NCBI GenBank assembly: GCA_044432975.1
Contig: JAWXUC010000006.1
Location: forward strand, 1-64,000
Length of the DNA stretch: 64,000 nucleotides
Reading direction: 5' to 3'
From: JAWXUC01 sp044432975
GTDB taxonomy: Bacteria > Pseudomonadota > Alphaproteobacteria > RF32 > CAG-239
Shown here: positions 8,148 to 15,759 of the stretch, in pieces
Numbering within the stretch: the first letter of the stretch is position 1
Layout of the letters: each line of letters starts with the position of its first letter
Translations under genes and position numbers: made by a program
Notes under the pieces: model-generated
Databases searched by the model: none
The model's input: the letters and a program-made list of their open reading frames with translations, nothing else
Told to the model about the DNA's origin: nothing

Positions 8148-8180
8148 TAATGTTTCTCTAAAAATTGTTTTATATAAAAA

Positions 8181-8206
8181 ATCACTGCCTTTTTAGGGGC
8201 AGTGAT
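8181..8206 (-). terminator. Rho-independent terminator
   Basis: ATCACTGCC and GGCAGTGAT form a 9-bp stem with an 8-base loop; on the minus strand it is followed by five U residues. It ends the transcript of the gene at 8227-8658. Confidence 0.8.
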
Positions 8207-8226
8207 TTAGAATAGAGGTTAGTGTA

Positions 8227-8658
8227 TTACTCTTTCAAATCCTTAAAATGGACTGTCGAGCAATAACCACTGTTGATTCCAAAGGTGATCGTTTCTTTCT
8301 CTTTGTCAACCTTAAGAAGGTAAGATGAATCACGTCTAATGTCTAGTTTTCCATCAAAAGCATGGCGTACATTCACCCTACCATAAGAAAGCTCTTTAAG
8401 AAGCTTCTTCTCAGATAAGTTGATTGCAAAAACTCTAACATGCTCATACCATCCTGTGCCACCACCCAAAGATGTGTTTCTAATCCAATGTTCATCGTGG
8501 AGAAGAACTGAAACGACCAAGATATCATCTGAAATCATCTCTTCAACAACGCTATACACGTCGTTTTTCTTCATCAGCGATATTCCTGGGTCTGAAACGC
8601 GCTCTGGTTGTGGCAATACAATTAGATGATCAATTCCTTCTGTCTTAAATCTACTCAT
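8227..8658 (-). CDS. Hypothetical protein (143 aa), atypical composition
   Basis: A 143-residue soluble protein with no recognised family; the sequence looks like alternating beta strands (DDILVVSVLLHDEHWI, YEHVRVFAINL) ending CSTVHFKDLKE. Composition is noticeably richer in G+C and in AAG lysine codons than neighbouring genes. No Shine-Dalgarno precedes the ATG. The ~80-base leader is open in another frame, free of stops for about 30 codons up to a TAG that overlaps this start codon, but that frame has no standard start codon. It has its own promoter and terminator. It may be an acquired gene; function unknown. Confidence 0.7.
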   Translation of the reverse strand: MSRFKTEGIDHLIVLPQPERVSDPGISLMKKNDVYSVVEEMISDDILVVSVLLHDEHWIRNTSLGGGTGWYEHVRVFAINLSEKKLLKELSYGRVNVRHAFDGKLDIRRDSSYLLKVDKEKETITFGINSGYCSTVHFKDLKE

Positions 8659-8756
8659 TGTTACGCTCTGGTTTGTTTAAAGAGATGCTTTCCTGTAGAA
8701 GCTCCAGTTTACTCTTTTTTAGTTTTGTTTTGTTAATAATCTTTTTTACAGTAGTT

Positions 8757-8785
8757 ATAATATCACAAAATTAAGGTTTGTGCAA
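8757..8785 (-). promoter_or_regulatory. Sigma-70 promoter for the gene at 8227
   Basis: Minus strand: TTGCAC, 17-bp spacer, TATTAT, with TGTGA directly before the -10. The -10 lies about 100 bp before the ATG, giving a long leader. Confidence 0.65.
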
Positions 8786-8839
8786 TAGTTATTTATAAGA
8801 AAATATTTGATATAAAATTGTGCATTTTTTTCAATCCTC

Positions 8840-8868
8840 TTGTTTTTAAAAATAAAATTCATTATATT
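8840..8868 (+). promoter_or_regulatory. Sigma-70 promoter for the moxR operon
   Basis: TTGTTT, 17-bp spacer, TATATT, 23 bp before the moxR ATG at 8891. The -35 is moderate and the -10 good. Confidence 0.55.
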
Positions 8869-8890
8869 AATAAGCAAGGAGATTTATATT

Positions 8891-9847
8891 ATGAGTTCAG
8901 AACAAATAAAAGGTTTAATATCAGAGCTTCAAAGTCAAATTATTGGGCAAGAAGACATGGTTAAAAAAATGATAATAGCTATGATTGCAGGCGGACACGT
9001 TTTGCTAGAAGGAGCTCCTGGTTTGGCAAAAACAAAGGCTATTAAAATATTATCATCAATGATAAATTCAAAATATAATCGTGTGCAATTTACTCCAGAC
9101 TTGCTTCCATCAGATATCACAGGTTCAGAGATATTTGTTGCTTCAAAAGGAGAATTTGAGTTTAGACAAGGTCCTGTTTTTACAAATTTGCTATTAGCCG
9201 ATGAGGTTAACCGTTCTCCTGCTAAAGTTCAGTCTGCTTTGCTAGAGGCAATGGCAGAGCGTCAAGTTTCAATTGGTGGCAAACGCTATAACTTGCCAGA
9301 GTTGTTTTTTGTTATGGCAACTCAAAACCCAATAGAACATGAAGGAACATACAACCTTCCAGAAGCTCAGCTAGATAGATTTTTGATGTATGTTAAAATA
9401 GAACAACCAAACGCAGAAGTTGAAAAACAAATCTTAAAATTGGTTAGAGAAGAAAACAAAAACAACCAAGAAAAGACTTTCAATAAATTAGAAATTCAAG
9501 ATATTTTAGACGCCAGAAAATCTGTTTATGATGTTCATTGCTCAGATGCTTTAGAAGAATATATGGTGCAATTAATTGTCGCAACAAGACAAGCAGATAA
9601 ATATAACGATGCCCTAAAAGGACAAATTTTGTTTGGCGCATCTCCTCGTGCCACAATAGCTCTTGATTTGTGCGCAAGAATAAATGCATGGATTGATGGC
9701 AGAGATTTTGTAACCCCTGCAGATGTTCATTATGTGTTGTTTGATGTTTTAAGACACAGAATTATCTTGAGTTTTCAGGCTCAAGCGCAAGGCATTACAA
9801 CAGATGATGTTATTGCAAATCTATTAAAAGTAGTGCCACTTCCATGA
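8891..9847 (+). CDS. MoxR-family AAA+ ATPase
   Basis: A 318-residue MoxR-type AAA+ ATPase, a class thought to act as a chaperone that activates partner proteins with von Willebrand factor A domains. Walker A is GAPGLAKTK (residues ~41-49), Walker B is LLADEVNR, sensor 1 is MATQNPIEHEGTYNLPEAQ, and the C-terminal lid carries GASPRATIAL. An in-frame start at 8840 is open, but ATG 8891 has AAGGAG about ten bases upstream and gives the usual length. The stop overlaps the ATG of the DUF58 gene, the typical MoxR-DUF58 pair. Confidence 0.93.
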   Translation: MSSEQIKGLISELQSQIIGQEDMVKKMIIAMIAGGHVLLEGAPGLAKTKAIKILSSMINSKYNRVQFTPDLLPSDITGSEIFVASKGEFEFRQGPVFTNLLLADEVNRSPAKVQSALLEAMAERQVSIGGKRYNLPELFFVMATQNPIEHEGTYNLPEAQLDRFLMYVKIEQPNAEVEKQILKLVREENKNNQEKTFNKLEIQDILDARKSVYDVHCSDALEEYMVQLIVATRQADKYNDALKGQILFGASPRATIALDLCARINAWIDGRDFVTPADVHYVLFDVLRHRIILSFQAQAQGITTDDVIANLLKVVPLP

Positions 9848-10692
9848 GTGCATTAGTTGCCACATTAGATGATTTGGTAGAACAAAAAAATGCCACAAAA
9901 CTTGATTATAAAGTCAAGGTCTTAAAGGCGAGCGGTTTTGATAATGGAGAAATAAAATCAAAGTTTAAGGGTAGGGGGTTAGAGCTAGAAGAAGTCCGTG
10001 AATATGTTTTTGGTGATGATATCAGAGACATTGATTGGCGAGTTTCTGCCCGCAAAAATGAGCCTTATACAAAAATATATTCTGTTGAAAGAGATGTTGA
10101 AACATATATCTTTTTAGACTTGTCAGCTTCGATGATTTTTGGCACTCAAACAGAACTAAAATCTGTAACCGCATGCAAAATGGCAGCGCTTTTGGGCTGG
10201 TTGGCTTTAGAAAATAAAGATAAATTGGGCATGATTATCTTTGACGGCAAACAAAATTATGTCTTTAAACCCAGAGGTGGCATAAAACAATTTATGGCAA
10301 TACTAAAACAGGTTTCAGAACTCTCAGAAAGCATTTTGCAAAACACAGCCGATGAGGTTTCAATAGAAGATAGTCTGTCATTGTTGCAACAATATATAAA
10401 ATCAGACGGAGTTTGTTTTATTGTTTCTGACTTTGCATGGTTTAATGAAAATACAGAAGCAAAACTTTTAGCAATATTAAAAAAATCTAATACAAGTTTA
10501 ATAAAAATTGCTGATGTATTAGAACGTTATGCTCCTCCAACAGGCAATTATTTAGCAGAATATGCTAATGAAAAAATTTTAATAAGCTCAAACAAAACTT
10601 ATCAAAATAAATACCAAGAATACTTTATGGCAAAAGAACAAAAGTTAAAAGAATTTTGCAACTTCTATGGTGGCAGACTGTTTACTTCATAA
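9844..10692 (+). CDS. DUF58 domain protein, MoxR partner
   Basis: A 282-residue DUF58 protein with a VWA-like fold. Diagnostic segments are KFKGRGLELEEVREYVFGDD then IRDIDWRVSARKNEPYTKIY, and a MIDAS-like DLSASM. It starts inside the moxR stop codon (ATGA overlap), so the two are co-translated. DUF58 proteins are generally substrates or partners of MoxR ATPases, with suggested roles in envelope stress or metal-dependent complex assembly. The membrane-anchored VWA and BatB-like genes that often follow are absent; a CstA-type transporter follows instead. Confidence 0.92.
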   Translation: MSALVATLDDLVEQKNATKLDYKVKVLKASGFDNGEIKSKFKGRGLELEEVREYVFGDDIRDIDWRVSARKNEPYTKIYSVERDVETYIFLDLSASMIFGTQTELKSVTACKMAALLGWLALENKDKLGMIIFDGKQNYVFKPRGGIKQFMAILKQVSELSESILQNTADEVSIEDSLSLLQQYIKSDGVCFIVSDFAWFNENTEAKLLAILKKSNTSLIKIADVLERYAPPTGNYLAEYANEKILISSNKTYQNKYQEYFMAKEQKLKEFCNFYGGRLFTS

Positions 10693-10710
10693 ATTTAAAG
10701 GACTACAAAA

Positions 10711-12126
10711 ATGACTATATTTTTATTATCAACACTAGCTTTAATTTTAGGTTATATAATTTATGGTGCTTTTATAGAAAAAATATTAAAGGTTTCTCCA
10801 AATAGATTAATGCCCGCAGAAAAATATGCTGATGGGGTAGATTTTGTAAAAATGTCTCCTCAAAAAGCTTTTTTAATCCAGTTCTTAAACATTGCTGGCT
10901 TAGGCCCTGTTTTTGGTGCAATTTTAGGTGCTTTATATGGTCCAATTTGTTTATTATGGATAGTCTTAGGTTCTATTTTTGCAGGTGGTGTTCATGATTT
11001 TTTGGCTGGCATTCTTTCTGTCAGAAACAAAGGGCGCACAATTATCTTTTTGGTTAATTTATTTTTTGGCAAAGTTTTTAAGGCTTTATTTTTATTTGTA
11101 CTAACCATTTTCTTAATAATGGTTGGAGCAATTTTTGCTCAAACTCCAGCCCACATGTTAGCAGATATGACTAGCTGGTCTTTTGAGGTTTGGTTAAGCA
11201 TTGTATTTGGATATTATTTTTTAGCCACACTTTTGCCTATAGATAAAATAATAGGTCGTTTTTATCCTGTTTTTTCAGTTTGTTTAATTGTATCTAGTAT
11301 TTTATTGTTGATTGTTTTGTTTGTTAAAGGCGGCAATTTTTATCCTGATTTAACCACAATTAATCAACATCCAAAAGATTTGCCCATTTTCCCTTTAATG
11401 TTTATAACTATCGCTTGTGGTGCAATAAGTGGTTTTCATGCAACCCAATCTCCGTTAATGGCAAGATGCTTAACAAATGAAAAATATGCTCGCCCAATTT
11501 TTTATGGCGCAATGATTTTAGAAGGTTTTATAGCTTTAATTTGGGCAACATTAGGGATTGCCTTCTATCAAAGCACAGATGCCTTGCAAACCGCAATTAA
11601 TAGCGGTGGTGCTGGGATTGTTGTTTCTCAAATTTCAAAAGGATTTTTAGGGCATTGGGGTTCTGTCTTAACTGTTTTTGCAATAATATCATTAACAATA
11701 ACATCAGGCGACACAGCTCTTAGATCTGCCAGAATTTTTTGTGCTGATTTATTAAAATTAGAACAAAAGAGTATTGTTAAACGCTTAAGCCTAACAATTT
11801 TTGTTTTAGCTGGCGGAGTTCTGTTGTCATTTGTAGATATAACCAAAATCTGGGTGTATTTTGGTTGGGCAAATCAAATTTTAGCTTGTTTTATGCTTTG
11901 GATAGGCACACTTTATTTGAGAAGAAAAAGATATAATTATTGGATATCATTTATTCCCGCATTATTTATGACAAGTGTTTGCGCCGCATATTTTTTCTAT
12001 TCTCCAATTTTATTGAATCTAGATATTAAAATTTCTCAAATATGCGGAATTTTATTTGCATTGTTATGCGGGGCATTGTTTTTTGTTAGAAGTAGGGGAG
12101 AACTGTGTTCTCCCGATAAACAATAA
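10711..12126 (+). CDS. CstA-family carbon-starvation transporter (short form)
   Basis: A polytopic membrane protein of 471 residues with about 12 hydrophobic segments. It shows the CstA signatures FLNIAGLGPVFGAILGALYG, then GSIFAGGVHDFLAG and SGFHATQSPLMARCL. CstA proteins carry peptides or pyruvate across the inner membrane. E. coli CstA has about 700 residues; this is the compact form seen in many bacteria. It starts 18 bp after the DUF58 gene on the same strand, so it is probably co-transcribed. The exact substrate cannot be read from sequence. Confidence 0.88.
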   Translation: MTIFLLSTLALILGYIIYGAFIEKILKVSPNRLMPAEKYADGVDFVKMSPQKAFLIQFLNIAGLGPVFGAILGALYGPICLLWIVLGSIFAGGVHDFLAGILSVRNKGRTIIFLVNLFFGKVFKALFLFVLTIFLIMVGAIFAQTPAHMLADMTSWSFEVWLSIVFGYYFLATLLPIDKIIGRFYPVFSVCLIVSSILLLIVLFVKGGNFYPDLTTINQHPKDLPIFPLMFITIACGAISGFHATQSPLMARCLTNEKYARPIFYGAMILEGFIALIWATLGIAFYQSTDALQTAINSGGAGIVVSQISKGFLGHWGSVLTVFAIISLTITSGDTALRSARIFCADLLKLEQKSIVKRLSLTIFVLAGGVLLSFVDITKIWVYFGWANQILACFMLWIGTLYLRRKRYNYWISFIPALFMTSVCAAYFFYSPILLNLDIKISQICGILFALLCGALFFVRSRGELCSPDKQ

Positions 12127-12129
12127 TCC

Positions 12130-12291
12130 TTATTTTTTCTCCATCTCTTTATAAGCCGCCGCAAGTTGTTGAATATCACTTTGTAAATGCGCCAATAAAT
12201 TAGATATCTTTTTATAAGTCATTTCAAAATCAGATTTATCACTCGGATAAACATTCTCCCACTTAAATTTATTCTTTTTATTCTTATCCAT
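12130..12291 (-). CDS. Small hypothetical protein (53 aa)
   Basis: A 53-residue charged protein beginning MDKNKKNKFKWENVYPSDKS and ending QLAAAYKEMEKK, probably mostly helical. ATG 12291 has a good ribosome site (AAGGAG, 7 bases upstream). The frame is open further upstream to 12408, but that extension runs through a hairpin and is unlikely to be coding. It lies 4 bp from the end of the CstA gene, convergent. No family is recognised. The upstream region is unusually structured. Confidence 0.6.
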   Translation of the reverse strand: MDKNKKNKFKWENVYPSDKSDFEMTYKKISNLLAHLQSDIQQLAAAYKEMEKK

Positions 12292-12320
12292 TTTAAGCTC
12301 CTTGTTATTGTTAAAACAAA

Positions 12321-12342
12321 ACCACCATAAAAATATGGTGGT
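12321..12342 (-). terminator. Terminator-like hairpin upstream of the 53-aa gene
   Basis: On the minus strand ACCACCATA pairs with TATGGTGGT around a 4-base loop (stem 9 bp), followed by TTTTGTTTT. It sits about 30 bp before the ATG at 12291, between any upstream promoter and the gene, so it may be an attenuator or the end of a small RNA encoded at 12342-12490. Confidence 0.6.
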
Positions 12343-12343
12343 G

Positions 12344-12488
12344 GAGCTCAAAAACTGCAATCTAACAGTCGTTTTTATTAGGCATAAAGCCATATTCAAA
12401 CACTCCACCTTTACAAGCGAAGTTTTAGATTGAGTGTTTTTGAGACACCATACATAATAATATCAGCCAAGCCTTCTTGACTGATATT
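12344..12488. ncRNA. Candidate structured RNA or leader
   Basis: Two near-complementary 22-base segments (12344-12365 and 12425-12446, TTTTTGAG...CTCAAAAA type) can pair around a ~60-base loop. Next to them is a 13-bp hairpin with one G-U pair (12459-12488, AATATCAG...CTGATATT with inner CAAG/CTTG). On the minus strand this reads hairpin, long-range stem, then the terminator at 12321. No known RNA family was recognised. Strand and function are inferred; the minus strand is favoured because a terminator and the 53-aa gene follow. Confidence 0.4.
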
Positions 12489-12575
12489 ATTTATATAAGA
12501 TATATTTTATTTTGTAAAGTTATAATCATTCATATATATAATTATCGTTTTTCACTATTATATATTTTTTCTTAT

Positions 12576-12707
12576 CGTCATGCTGAATTTATTTCAGCAT
12601 CCACTGTGCAGATCCTGAAACAAGTTCAGGATGACATGAATAGAAAATTTAGTGAAATAATCTAAATCATATAATCGTAGGGAACGGCGTCCCCGACGTT
12701 CCACAAT
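12576..12707. repeat. Interspersed palindromic repeats
   Basis: The gap 12490-12709 holds two intergenic repeats. One at 12576-12636 contains GCTGAATTTATTTCAGC and CCTGAAACAAGTTCAGG, flanked by CGTCAT...ATGACA. The other at 12676-12707 is a TAGGGAACGGCGTCCCCGAC element of the family also seen at 15723, 51660-51985 and 60625. No gene is seen here. Confidence 0.75.
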
Positions 12708-12708
12708 A

Positions 12709-14085
12709 TTATTTTGCTTTAGGCTTTCTAGAGCCTCTAGCTGTAGAGTTAAAGCTCTTAGAGTTTTTGTTAAATTTGCCACCTCTAAAAGATTTTCCTT
12801 CTCCTCTAGCACCGCTTCTGCTTCTAGATTTTCCAAAAGCACCTGCTGTTCTAGGGCGTCTAGATTTTTTACCAGCTTCAGATGTTGGTTCAAAAAAGTC
12901 ATTACCAGCATTTAATGGATTAATATCTAATGGACTACCAGTGATATAAGCTTTTTCTTTGTTGCTAGGGTTTAGAAGTTTGTGAATTTCTTTCCATTTA
13001 GCGCCATCTTTAGATGTTAAAAAGTTAATTGCCACACCTTTAGCACCAGCTCTAGCTGTTCTACCAATTCTGTGAATATAATCTTCTGGGCATTGTGGAA
13101 GGTCATAATTGATAACGTTTTCAATGTGAGAAATATCCAAACCACGAGCCGCAATATCTGTTGCCACTAAAACTTTGAATTTTTGATTTCTAAAACCAGT
13201 AATAACATTTTGTCTTTTAGCTTGTTTCAAATCACCATGAATTGCATCTGCAGATAATTTGTCTCCGTTTAATCTAGTTGCAAGTCTATCTGCACCAAAC
13301 TTTGTTTTAACAAAAATAAGAGTAGAACCTTCTCTTGTTGTAATTTGGTTAACAAGTTCTGGGTATTTTGTAGCTTCATTAACTTTAACCAACTCTTGTT
13401 TAACATTTTGTGCAACAGCATTAACATCACCAATAGCAATTCTAACAGGGTTGTTTAAATATTTTTTAGATAACGCCATAATGTTTTTGGGCATTGTTGC
13501 AGAAAACATTAAAGTTTGTCTTTGCTCTGGCAAATATTTTGCAATTTCATCAAGCTGAATACCAAAACCCATATCAAGCATTCTATCTGTTTCATCTAAA
13601 ACAAGATAATCTGTATAGTCTAACTTTAAGCTTTTTCTTTTTAAGTGATCATTAATACGACCAGGAGTACCAACAATAATTCTTGGTCTTCTTTTTAATG
13701 TTTGTAATTGTTTTACAATAGATTCTCCACCAATTATTAAAGCAATTTTCAAGTGATTAACATTGCCCATCATTTGTCTAGTTGCTTCAACAACTTGTTG
13801 AGCAAGTTCACGAGTAGGTAATAATATTAAAGCTGTGCTTTCATAGTTACTTAATAAATGTCCAAGCATTGGCAACACAAAAGATGCTGTTTTACCAGTA
13901 CCAGTTTGTGCAGAACCAAGAATGTCATGTCCTTTTATTGCCACAGGAATAGCTTGTTCTTGAATTGGAGTAGGATGAATAAAACCAATTTTTGTAATTG
14001 AGTTTAATATGTTTTCTGCGATTCCCAAATCGCTAAATTTTGTTTTATTTTCTGAGTTATTTTCAGTATTATTTGTATCTGTCAT
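12709..14085 (-). CDS. DEAD-box RNA helicase (RhlE-like)
   Basis: A 458-residue DEAD-box ATP-dependent RNA helicase. The motifs appear in order: Q motif with GFIHPTPIQEQAIP, motif I AQTGTGKT, Ia PTRELAQQ, GG, Ib TPGR, a DETD in place of DEAD (VLDETDRMLDMGF), III SAT, IV LIFVKTK, V ATDIAARGLD, VI HRIGRTAR. The C-terminal ~60 residues form a basic Arg/Gly/Ser-rich tail, typical of RhlE-type helicases that act in ribosome assembly or RNA decay. The ATG at 14085 has GGTGAG eight bases upstream. A ~230-bp structured 5' region precedes it, suggesting post-transcriptional control as in cold-shock helicase genes. Confidence 0.93.
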   Translation of the reverse strand: MTDTNNTENNSENKTKFSDLGIAENILNSITKIGFIHPTPIQEQAIPVAIKGHDILGSAQTGTGKTASFVLPMLGHLLSNYESTALILLPTRELAQQVVEATRQMMGNVNHLKIALIIGGESIVKQLQTLKRRPRIIVGTPGRINDHLKRKSLKLDYTDYLVLDETDRMLDMGFGIQLDEIAKYLPEQRQTLMFSATMPKNIMALSKKYLNNPVRIAIGDVNAVAQNVKQELVKVNEATKYPELVNQITTREGSTLIFVKTKFGADRLATRLNGDKLSADAIHGDLKQAKRQNVITGFRNQKFKVLVATDIAARGLDISHIENVINYDLPQCPEDYIHRIGRTARAGAKGVAINFLTSKDGAKWKEIHKLLNPSNKEKAYITGSPLDINPLNAGNDFFEPTSEAGKKSRRPRTAGAFGKSRSRSGARGEGKSFRGGKFNKNSKSFNSTARGSRKPKAK

Positions 14086-14107
14086 TTTTTTTTGCTCACC
14101 TTTATAG

Positions 14108-14223
14108 ACCTCTAAAAAGAGGTAGTGTTTTTATATAATCTAATGTTCTAAAATTTGTTTAGAATATCAGCGCGAATTAAGCCCCTTAAAACAAAGCCAA
14201 TTGCTTTGCTAACTCCGCTGATA
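14108..14223 (-). promoter_or_regulatory. Structured 5' leader of the DEAD-box helicase gene
   Basis: On the minus strand, 14165-14223 folds as a three-way junction. P1 is TATCAGCG/CGCTGATA; P2 is CAAAGC-aattg-GCTTTG; P3 is TTAAG/CTTAA with a GGG loop. A further hairpin, ACCTCT-tttt-AGAGGT (14108-14123), lies just upstream of the GGTGAG ribosome site. No known riboswitch was recognised. Leaders of helicase genes such as E. coli deaD are regulated post-transcriptionally, so a temperature- or helicase-responsive element is plausible but unproven. Confidence 0.5.
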
Positions 14224-14417
14224 AGATTTTTAAGGCTAAAACGCCAACTACAAAGAAGAGCTACAAGAATCTCAAGAATTCCCCTTATATAGACAAAATT
14301 TTATAATGCAAGCTTTTTTTTACTACTGTCTGGTTAAAATTTTAAATATTTTTACAGTAATTAAAAGATGAAAAACGCACAAAACTAAGTGTTTGAAAAG
14401 CAAGAAAAAATATTGCG

Positions 14418-14504
14418 CGTCATTGCGAGCGAATGCGAAGCAATCCAATCTAATAATATCGCTGATTTTTTTGATTGGCTTGCCACGCTTCGCTCGCAAT
14501 GACG
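14418..14504. repeat. Inverted pair of family-B interspersed repeats
   Basis: CGTCATTGCGAGCGAATGCG at the left and its complement form TGCCACGCTTCGCTCGCAAT then GACG at the right enclose about 40 bp, so the whole can form a long hairpin. Single copies recur at 51635-51665 and 60536-60570. It lies between the helicase leader and the end of the aminopeptidase gene and has no coding content. Confidence 0.8.
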
Positions 14505-14527
14505 CAATCAGATGTTCTTGTTGTTTT

Positions 14528-15703
14528 TTACTTCAAATTTTCAGGATTCAAACATTCAAGCTCTTTTATTACAAACAAACCATCTTTTCTGATTAACACA
14601 TCATCAAACCAAATCTCTCCGCCACCTTTGGCTGGTGTTTGAATTTGCACCAAATCCCAATGAATTACAGATTTATTGGTGTTGCAAGCATCATCATAAG
14701 AGCTACCAATAGCCATGTGTAAAGAGCCTGCGATTTTTTCATCAAACAGTGGGTCTAATAATTCTTTGTGTAAAGAGCCTGCGATTTTTTCATCAAACAG
14801 TGGGTCTAATAATTCTTTTGTTATATGTGGGTTATGTCCAATAGCAAATTCTCCCATATAACAAGACCCCGCATCTGTTTTAATTACTTTTTGCAATTTG
14901 TCATTATTAACATCAGATGTCGCCTTAATAATCTTTCCTTCTTTGAACTCTAAATAAATATTTGAAAACAAATTTCCACCTTCAATTGTTTGAGTATTAA
15001 ACTGAATATGACCGTTAATAGAAGTCTTAACAGGTGCTGTAAATACTTCACCATCAGGAAGATTGTGCCCACCACAAGATTCTAAAACAGGAATACCTTT
15101 AATAGAAAATTCAATATTTGTATTTGGAGCAATAATTTTAACTTTATCTGTTTTTTTCATTAAATTAATCAGCTTTTGTTGAGCTTTGCCCATTTTTTGA
15201 TAATCCAGCAGACAAGCATTAAAATAAAAATCTTCAAACTGTTTGGTAGACATTTTTGCTAGCACCGCCATTGTTTTTGTTGGATAACGCATTACACACC
15301 AACGAGTATGTGGAATTCTGACCTGCCAATGGACCATATTCATATAAACATCTTCAAATAACTCTGCTTTTTTTTCTGATAAGTCAGACATCGCAAAAAT
15401 GTTGTCATAACCTCTTAAGCCAATATAGGCATCTGCTTGTTGCATTAAGTGTTGGTGTAATTTTGCATGTTGTTCCATTTGTTCTTTAGACGCATTCTCA
15501 ATAAAATGTTTTTGCATTTCTTCATCATTAAAATAATAAAAAGGAGTTGCTCCAGCTTTTGTGGCTTCTTTAATAACTTCTTCTAAAAAAGGAAAAATTT
15601 CTTTTCCAAAAGCTTCAATATAAACCGTTTCACCTTTTTTCAATTTAACAGATTTCTTAACAATATTCTGCGCCATCTGATTCAATCTAACATCTTTTTG
15701 CAT
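14528..15703 (-). CDS. M29-family aminopeptidase with an internal duplication
   Basis: A 391-residue metalloaminopeptidase of the M29 (thermophilic aminopeptidase/AmpS) family, which removes N-terminal residues with two metal ions. Family marks are FNTQTIEGGNLFSNIYLEF, CYMGEFAIGHNPHIT, the metal-ligand region SLHMAIGSSYDDAC then SVIHWDLV, and GGGEIWFDDVLI. A perfect 51-bp tandem duplication (14717-14818) repeats the 17-residue segment KELLDPLFDEKIAGSLH just before the metal site. ATG 15703 is chosen over an open upstream extension because TAGGA precedes it and the extension is made of repeat DNA. Confidence 0.88.
   Translation of the reverse strand: MQKDVRLNQMAQNIVKKSVKLKKGETVYIEAFGKEIFPFLEEVIKEATKAGATPFYYFNDEEMQKHFIENASKEQMEQHAKLHQHLMQQADAYIGLRGYDNIFAMSDLSEKKAELFEDVYMNMVHWQVRIPHTRWCVMRYPTKTMAVLAKMSTKQFEDFYFNACLLDYQKMGKAQQKLINLMKKTDKVKIIAPNTNIEFSIKGIPVLESCGGHNLPDGEVFTAPVKTSINGHIQFNTQTIEGGNLFSNIYLEFKEGKIIKATSDVNNDKLQKVIKTDAGSCYMGEFAIGHNPHITKELLDPLFDEKIAGSLHKELLDPLFDEKIAGSLHMAIGSSYDDACNTNKSVIHWDLVQIQTPAKGGGEIWFDDVLIRKDGLFVIKELECLNPENLK
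14717..14818. repeat. Perfect 51-bp in-frame tandem duplication
   Basis: Two identical 51-bp copies, 14717-14767 and 14768-14818, inside the M29 aminopeptidase gene. Identity is complete by eye, implying a recent event (or an assembly artefact). The reading frame is kept and 17 residues are duplicated. Confidence 0.9.
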
Positions 15704-15722
15704 TCTATTTATCCTATTAAAA

Positions 15723-15750
15723 TGTAGGGGACGATGCCTACATCGTCCCA
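15723..15750. repeat. Short interspersed repeat (family C)
   Basis: TGTAGGGGACGATGCC-TACATCGTCCCA, a short palindrome-like element between the M49-like and M29 genes. Similar TGTAGGGGACG elements with varied centres occur at 12676, 51510, 51590, 51720, 51880, 51920 and 60625. Confidence 0.7.
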
Positions 15751-15759
15751 TTGAGTTCC

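Noticed and set aside
12291..12408. In-frame 39-codon N-terminal extension of the 53-aa gene, with two adjacent Trp codons resembling a trp leader peptide
   Set aside because: The Trp codons fall inside the terminator hairpin stem (TATGGTGGT) and no trp genes follow; the AAGGAG-led ATG at 12291 is a better start.
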